Source: Candidatus Gastranaerophilales bacterium (lineage in GTDB: Bacteria > Cyanobacteriota > Vampirovibrionia > Gastranaerophilales > Gastranaerophilaceae). From it: a DNA stretch of 64,000 nucleotides. This document shows, in pieces, positions 60,224-64,000 of the stretch. The notes beneath the pieces are model-generated. The model worked only from the letters and a program-made list of their open reading frames with translations, made no database searches and was not told the DNA's origin. Every line of letters starts with the position of its first letter. Positions within the stretch are counted from its first letter, which is position 1. The position numbers were made by a program, and so were the translations under genes. The DNA lies in contig JAQUVW010000003.1 of assembly GCA_028693235.1 (NCBI GenBank), positions 246,069 to 310,068 on the forward strand. Reading direction: 5' to 3'.

Positions 60224-62347
60224 ATGAAGAAATTATTATTAGGGATTTTTGTTTTTTTATTAATGTTTTCGTCACCAGCAAACGCATACCAAGTCTATGA
60301 CGACGATGACACAACAAGCTCTCATTATGACGCAGGAATGCAATATTTGCAGTCTTATCAATATACGAGTGCTATTCAAGAATTCAAAAAAGCTATGAGG
60401 GAAAAGCCTGATGACCTTTCTTCAAAAATAGGATTAACAAATGCGTATATATCACGAGCAGCTTACTATAATAACCAAGCTCATGACTATCAAAGAGCGG
60501 CAAATGATTTACGTTCAGCACTGTTTTATATGAAATATTACGACGACTCAGCTGTCGATTACAGCATGACGCAAGCAACAAACGCCGCAGAGCAAAATCT
60601 TGCTACGGTCTTAACGGTTATGAAAGTCGATAGAAGCTTAAAAGGTAGATATACAAGTGCCAAACAACTTAGAATGCAAGGTGAATTTGCAGCAAGCGGA
60701 TATGAATTCTACCAACTTATCGACACCCAATACCAAAAAGAAGCCTATGTTTGTATAGGTGATGTGATGAAAATTTTAGGCTCTAAACTGAGAGCCGCAG
60801 CTTTTTACGAAAAGGCAGTACAACAAGACCCTAATAACGCAGACCTTCACTTAAAATTAGCAAGAGCTTACGAAGATATCGGCAATTCAGAAGGAGCTGC
60901 AAACGAATACAACAAGGCACTTGAAAATTCTAATGAAAAAGAAGATATATTATTATCATTAGAAAAAATTTGGGCTGATAAAGTTGCGAAATATCCAAAC
61001 GATGCGGACGCACATTCAAATTTAGCTGTCGTATATCAAAAAGAAAACAAATTTAATGAGGCAATGACCGAATATCAAAAAGCTCAAACTTTAAACCCGA
61101 CTAACACAAATACAAAACTAAATTTGGGAACCTTATACCAATCTCAAAACAACTACCCTGCTGCGATAGCTGTATATGACTCAATAATCCAGCTTTACCC
61201 CAATCACGTAGAATCGCATCTTTATAAAGGACAATGTTTAAAGGCTTTAGGACAAAACGAAGCTGCAGTAAAAGAATATAATATGGCAATTACATACGCT
61301 CCTAATAACAAAGAAGCAAAAGAAGAACTTTTCGACTTATTAAAACAAACAATGCCGGCAGACCAAGTATTGTCATACATGAGCCAAAGCACAGGTAAGC
61401 CGATGGATGCACAAACTTGCTACAACTTTGCCTATGACCTACACAAAGCCAATAAACTTGACGACGCTATTGTCTATTATAAAGAATCAATGAAACTAAA
61501 TCCTGAAAATATTGATACTTATATAAATCTATCACAAGTCTATAGACAAAAAAAAGACATCAATTCAGCAATTGCAATAATAAATCAAGGAAAGGCAAAA
61601 TTTCCACAAAATGTTGATTTACAAAAGCAATATCGCTCAATAATGGCTGAAGTTTCATCAGGATTATACGCTGACGCAACAAAACTTTTTGAACAAGGAC
61701 AATTTAATGCAGCAATACAAGCTTATCAAAAAATCCAACCTCCGACAGCTGAATCACAGCTAGGCATTGCGGCATCATATCAAGCGTTAGAAAATTACAA
61801 CATGGCTCTTGACTATTATAAAAAAGCACTTGCTCTTGACCCGACGAATTCAGATATTCCATATTATATGGGCTCCGTGTATTTAAATCTTGACCAATTC
61901 ACAAACGCAAGAATTTATCTCAACAAGTCACTTGCTTTAGATAAAACTAATGAAAAGACAAAGAGTTTATTAAAATTCGCAACCGAACAAGAAAACAATG
62001 AACTGCTTGATAAAGCCCTTGATTTATATGACCAAAAGAAATATTTTGATGCTTTAAAAATAGTCAATGGAGTAATCTCAAAATCACCAAACTCAGGGGC
62101 TGCATATTATTATAGAGGTTTAATCTACGACGCTCAAAAACATTATCAATTAGCGGTTACAGATTACCAAAAAGCAGTAACCTATAGCAAAGATTTTTCA
62201 TTGGCATATTATTCTTTGGGCGTTGACTTAGACACATTAGGCAGACACCAAGAGGCAATATCAGCTTATCGAAAATATTTGGCAGCAAAGCCTGAAGAAA
62301 ATGAATTTACGCAATACGCAAGGAAACGAGTTGCCCAAGGTAAATAA
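60224..62347 (+). CDS. exported tetratricopeptide-repeat protein
   Basis: 707 residues. Signal peptide of about 21 residues ending in ANA. The rest is almost all TPR units of 34 residues (for example NPTNTNTKLNLGTLYQSQNN and DPTNSDIPYYMGSVYLNLDQ), roughly 14-16 of them, with an acidic DDDDT stretch after the signal peptide. It probably acts as a periplasmic or outer-membrane-associated scaffold, for example in envelope or glycan assembly. A weak AGGAT precedes the ATG. The last base of its stop is the first base of the dus ATG. Confidence 0.9.
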   Translation: MKKLLLGIFVFLLMFSSPANAYQVYDDDDTTSSHYDAGMQYLQSYQYTSAIQEFKKAMREKPDDLSSKIGLTNAYISRAAYYNNQAHDYQRAANDLRSALFYMKYYDDSAVDYSMTQATNAAEQNLATVLTVMKVDRSLKGRYTSAKQLRMQGEFAASGYEFYQLIDTQYQKEAYVCIGDVMKILGSKLRAAAFYEKAVQQDPNNADLHLKLARAYEDIGNSEGAANEYNKALENSNEKEDILLSLEKIWADKVAKYPNDADAHSNLAVVYQKENKFNEAMTEYQKAQTLNPTNTNTKLNLGTLYQSQNNYPAAIAVYDSIIQLYPNHVESHLYKGQCLKALGQNEAAVKEYNMAITYAPNNKEAKEELFDLLKQTMPADQVLSYMSQSTGKPMDAQTCYNFAYDLHKANKLDDAIVYYKESMKLNPENIDTYINLSQVYRQKKDINSAIAIINQGKAKFPQNVDLQKQYRSIMAEVSSGLYADATKLFEQGQFNAAIQAYQKIQPPTAESQLGIAASYQALENYNMALDYYKKALALDPTNSDIPYYMGSVYLNLDQFTNARIYLNKSLALDKTNEKTKSLLKFATEQENNELLDKALDLYDQKKYFDALKIVNGVISKSPNSGAAYYYRGLIYDAQKHYQLAVTDYQKAVTYSKDFSLAYYSLGVDLDTLGRHQEAISAYRKYLAAKPEENEFTQYARKRVAQGK

Positions 62348-63327
62348 TGAACACAACAGAAACAAAACAAATTAAGATAGGGAAGATTGAAATAAAAAGC
62401 AACGTAATGCTTGCCCCAATGGCAGGAATTACAGACTCAGTTGTACGACAACTGATAAGAAAATTTTCAAAAAATTGCCTTTTGACAACAGAAATGATAA
62501 GCTCGGAAGCCCTTGTTCAAAGACCTTACGGTGCGATTATTCATTGCGAAGAAATTGAGCACCCGCTTGCTTTCCAGCTATCAGGACACAAACCACAATT
62601 AATGGCAAAAGCTGCAAAAATAATTGAAGACAAAGCCTCAATTATCGATATAAACATGGGCTGTCCCGTAAATAAAGTCGTAAAAGGCACAGATGGTTGT
62701 GCCTTAATGAAAAATCCGGACTTAGCTATTGATATATTAAAAGCAATAAAAGATGTAGTTTCAACGCCTGTAACGTGTAAATTCAGACTGGGCTGGAGCC
62801 AAGACCAACTAAATTTTGTAGATTTTGCAAAACGACTCGAAGAAGCGGGTGCAGATGCAATAACGGTTCACGGAAGAACAAGAGTTCAATTTTACGCAGG
62901 CTCTGCCGATTGGAAAAAGATATCAGACCTAAAAGGTGAAATAAATATTCCTCTATATGCAAACGGCGATATAACAGACCTTGACTCAGCCATAAACTGC
63001 CTTACAGACTCTCAAGCTGACGGTATAGCACTAGGACGGGGGGCAATCGGCGACCCTACATTACTTTATAGAATAGAACATTATTTTCAAACAGGTGAAA
63101 AGCTACCCGCACCAAACATCAAAGAACGAATTGAACTACTAAAAGAACATATTCTAAAAGAAATAGAGCTTCGAAACGAAGATGTGGCAATAAAATTCGT
63201 AAGAAAATTTTACCCTTATTACATAAAGGGAATACGGGGTGGCTCAGAATATCGATTTAACTTGGTTAGAGAAGACTCTCTTGAAAAGATTTTCACAATT
63301 TTAGATGACATAGTGGCTAATGGATAA
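62347..63327 (+). CDS. dusB: tRNA-dihydrouridine synthase
   Basis: FMN enzyme that reduces uridines in the tRNA D-loop. 326 residues. LAPMAGITDSVVRQL, INMGCPVNKVV (catalytic Cys), VTVHGRTR-like ITVHGRTRVQFY and GDITD...ADGIALGRGAIGDP are conserved. DusB is the closest label, but members of the Dus family cannot be separated with certainty here. Coupled to the TPR gene (TAATG) and to the GIY-YIG gene (8-base overlap). Confidence 0.92.
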   Translation: MNTTETKQIKIGKIEIKSNVMLAPMAGITDSVVRQLIRKFSKNCLLTTEMISSEALVQRPYGAIIHCEEIEHPLAFQLSGHKPQLMAKAAKIIEDKASIIDINMGCPVNKVVKGTDGCALMKNPDLAIDILKAIKDVVSTPVTCKFRLGWSQDQLNFVDFAKRLEEAGADAITVHGRTRVQFYAGSADWKKISDLKGEINIPLYANGDITDLDSAINCLTDSQADGIALGRGAIGDPTLLYRIEHYFQTGEKLPAPNIKERIELLKEHILKEIELRNEDVAIKFVRKFYPYYIKGIRGGSEYRFNLVREDSLEKIFTILDDIVANG

Positions 63328-63589
63328 AAAATATTACGTATATATAATTGAAACAGAAAAAAATACACTTTATTGTGGCTACACAGATGATGTAAAAAAG
63401 CGATATCAAAAGCACGTTGACGGAACAGGTGCAAAATACACAAAAGCCTTCAAGCCCAAAGAATTGGTTTATGTCGCAGAATTTGCCACAAAACAAGACG
63501 CAACAAAAGAAGAATATAGAATAAAGCATCTTTTAAGAAAAGAAAAAGATGCTCTAATTCAAGAATATTCGAAGAAATTACAATCCTAA
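63320..63589 (+). CDS. GIY-YIG domain protein (YhbQ-like)
   Basis: 89 residues. YYVYIIETEKNTLYCGYTDDVKKRYQKH is the GIY-YIG motif with its Tyr, Arg and His, and a later Glu is present. Small stand-alone members of the family have weak nuclease activity and uncertain roles in DNA repair. Translation is probably coupled to dus; no SD. The 3' end overlaps the convergent ferritin-like gene by 12 bases. Confidence 0.9.
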   Translation: MDKKYYVYIIETEKNTLYCGYTDDVKKRYQKHVDGTGAKYTKAFKPKELVYVAEFATKQDATKEEYRIKHLLRKEKDALIQEYSKKLQS

Positions 63590-63874
63590 GAGCTTATCGA
63601 CCTCCTCGTGACCTTCGTTGTAAGATTTTTGCTCATCAGGATTCACCAAATTTAAAATTCTTTGAAAACAACCGGCATGAACCATCTCGTCCCCGCGAAT
63701 TTCGCATAGAACTTTTTTGGCTTCAGCATTGTCTATAGATTCAGCTAATTCTTCGTATATTTGCATAGCTTCATATTCAGCTGCAATACAAAATCTTAAA
63801 GCTCTAACAAGCTCTTCGTGAGTAAGCATACCGTTATTTTTTTTCACAGAAAACGGCGTACAGAAATCAGGCAT
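63578..63874 (-). CDS. ferritin-like protein of the encapsulin-cargo type
   Basis: 98 residues, two long helices. The iron ligands E33 and E63xxH66 have the spacing seen in encapsulated ferritins and in the ferritin-like domain fused to archaeal encapsulins, which form a ferroxidase site only in a dimer. LNPDEQ and GHEEVDKLLG near the end also resemble those domains. No shell-protein gene is next to it; the plus-strand GIY-YIG gene follows. The strong GGAGG before the ATG suggests high expression. A plain rubrerythrin-like protein is the alternative. Confidence 0.8.
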   Translation of the reverse strand: MPDFCTPFSVKKNNGMLTHEELVRALRFCIAAEYEAMQIYEELAESIDNAEAKKVLCEIRGDEMVHAGCFQRILNLVNPDEQKSYNEGHEEVDKLLGL

Positions 63875-63937
63875 ATTAACCTCCTTTTTTACAAGATAGA
63901 ATAAAAAAGGAATAAATAAACTCCCCTCGTAGGCATA

Positions 63938-63990
63938 ATAGAATACAAATAAAATATAAAATAATTGACGGATTTCATTGATGGAGTAAA
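63938..63990 (+). promoter_or_regulatory. candidate promoter at the right edge
   Basis: TTGACG (about 63965) and TAAAAT are 16 bases apart, pointing out of the window; AGGAAAG at the very end may be the ribosome-binding site of the next gene. Nothing else is seen in 63875-64000. Confidence 0.4.
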
Positions 63991-64000
63991 ATTAGGAAAG

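Noticed and set aside
1-64000. tRNA, rRNA, CRISPR arrays, insertion sequences, prophage or attachment sites
   Set aside because: None found: no regularly spaced repeats, transposase- or integrase-like proteins, or tRNA-type cloverleaf sequence recognised by eye.

Overview
The window is low-GC DNA, densely packed with short operons on both strands. It encodes a Gram-negative (Kdo-making), flagellated, probably fermentative bacterium: KdsA and a large O-antigen/capsule-type cluster point to an outer membrane with LPS, FliJ/FliK-like/FlgE-type proteins to a flagellum, and ferredoxin and a ferritin-like protein to iron-sulfur-rich metabolism. The gene mix and several family-less proteins best fit a gut member of the non-photosynthetic cyanobacterial sister group (Vampirovibrionia/Melainabacteria, Gastranaerophilales). 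This assignment is inference from content and was not tested by a search. No rRNA, tRNA, CRISPR array, insertion sequence or prophage was seen.

1-13.5 kb is housekeeping: asd (cut by the window edge) and dapA for lysine/diaminopimelate, kdsA, two tandem paralogous exported proteins, a bifunctional relA/spoT, a DUF167 protein, secG, dut, two proteins of unknown function, and a minus-strand operon pxpA-yvcK-panB-panC-membrane protein. 13.7-15.8 kb is a small flagellar operon (fliJ, a FliK-like gene, a hook/rod gene) closed by a strong terminator. 15.9-21.5 kb holds a HTH/coiled-coil protein and the minus-strand run pyrH-frr-cdsA-rnc-rpe-nagA. 21.6-30.2 kb holds an unusual EF-hand plus lytic transglycosylase protein, the macromolecular-synthesis operon dgt-dnaG-rpoD, rpmB, a probable structured RNA, deoB, a 58-residue ferredoxin, nth and two small proteins.

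30.4-45.3 kb is a surface-sugar cluster that looks even richer in A+T than the rest. It starts with a promoter and a two-domain glycosyltransferase, has a second promoter in front of rfbF, and then runs as a tightly overlapping series: rfbF (CDP-glucose), a UDP-xylose-synthase-like epimerase, a UDP-glucose dehydrogenase, RfbH with the His-for-Lys change and the Cys spacing of the [2Fe-2S] C-3 dehydrases, an epimerase, a HpcH-type aldolase, an SDR, a dehydroquinate-synthase-like cyclase, a ThDP enzyme, an epimerase, a second two-domain glycosyltransferase and a TPR-glycosyltransferase. Together they suggest a CDP-linked 3,6-dideoxy sugar extended by a carbon-carbon-forming ThDP enzyme, possibly using an unusual cyclised or keto donor.

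45.3-47.7 kb contains what I consider the most interesting element. On the minus strand a promoter starts a 21-codon leader peptide with three consecutive Cys codons, followed by two mutually exclusive hairpins, one a textbook intrinsic terminator, and then a 539-residue membrane protein and a Cys-rich DtxR-like regulator. The geometry is that of classical amino-acid attenuation, with cysteine as the sensed amino acid. The divergent neighbour is mnmA, a variant lacking the second catalytic Cys.

47.7-64 kb: mnmA, a GT-C-like membrane protein, a DegT-like protein, a DUF4145-like protein, an ATP-type PEP carboxykinase with extra segments, an exported HExxH protein, a membrane protein, two sugar ABC permeases, rimP-nusA behind an early leader terminator, a large exported TPR protein, a Dus enzyme, a GIY-YIG protein and a 98-residue encapsulin-type ferritin-like protein at the right edge.
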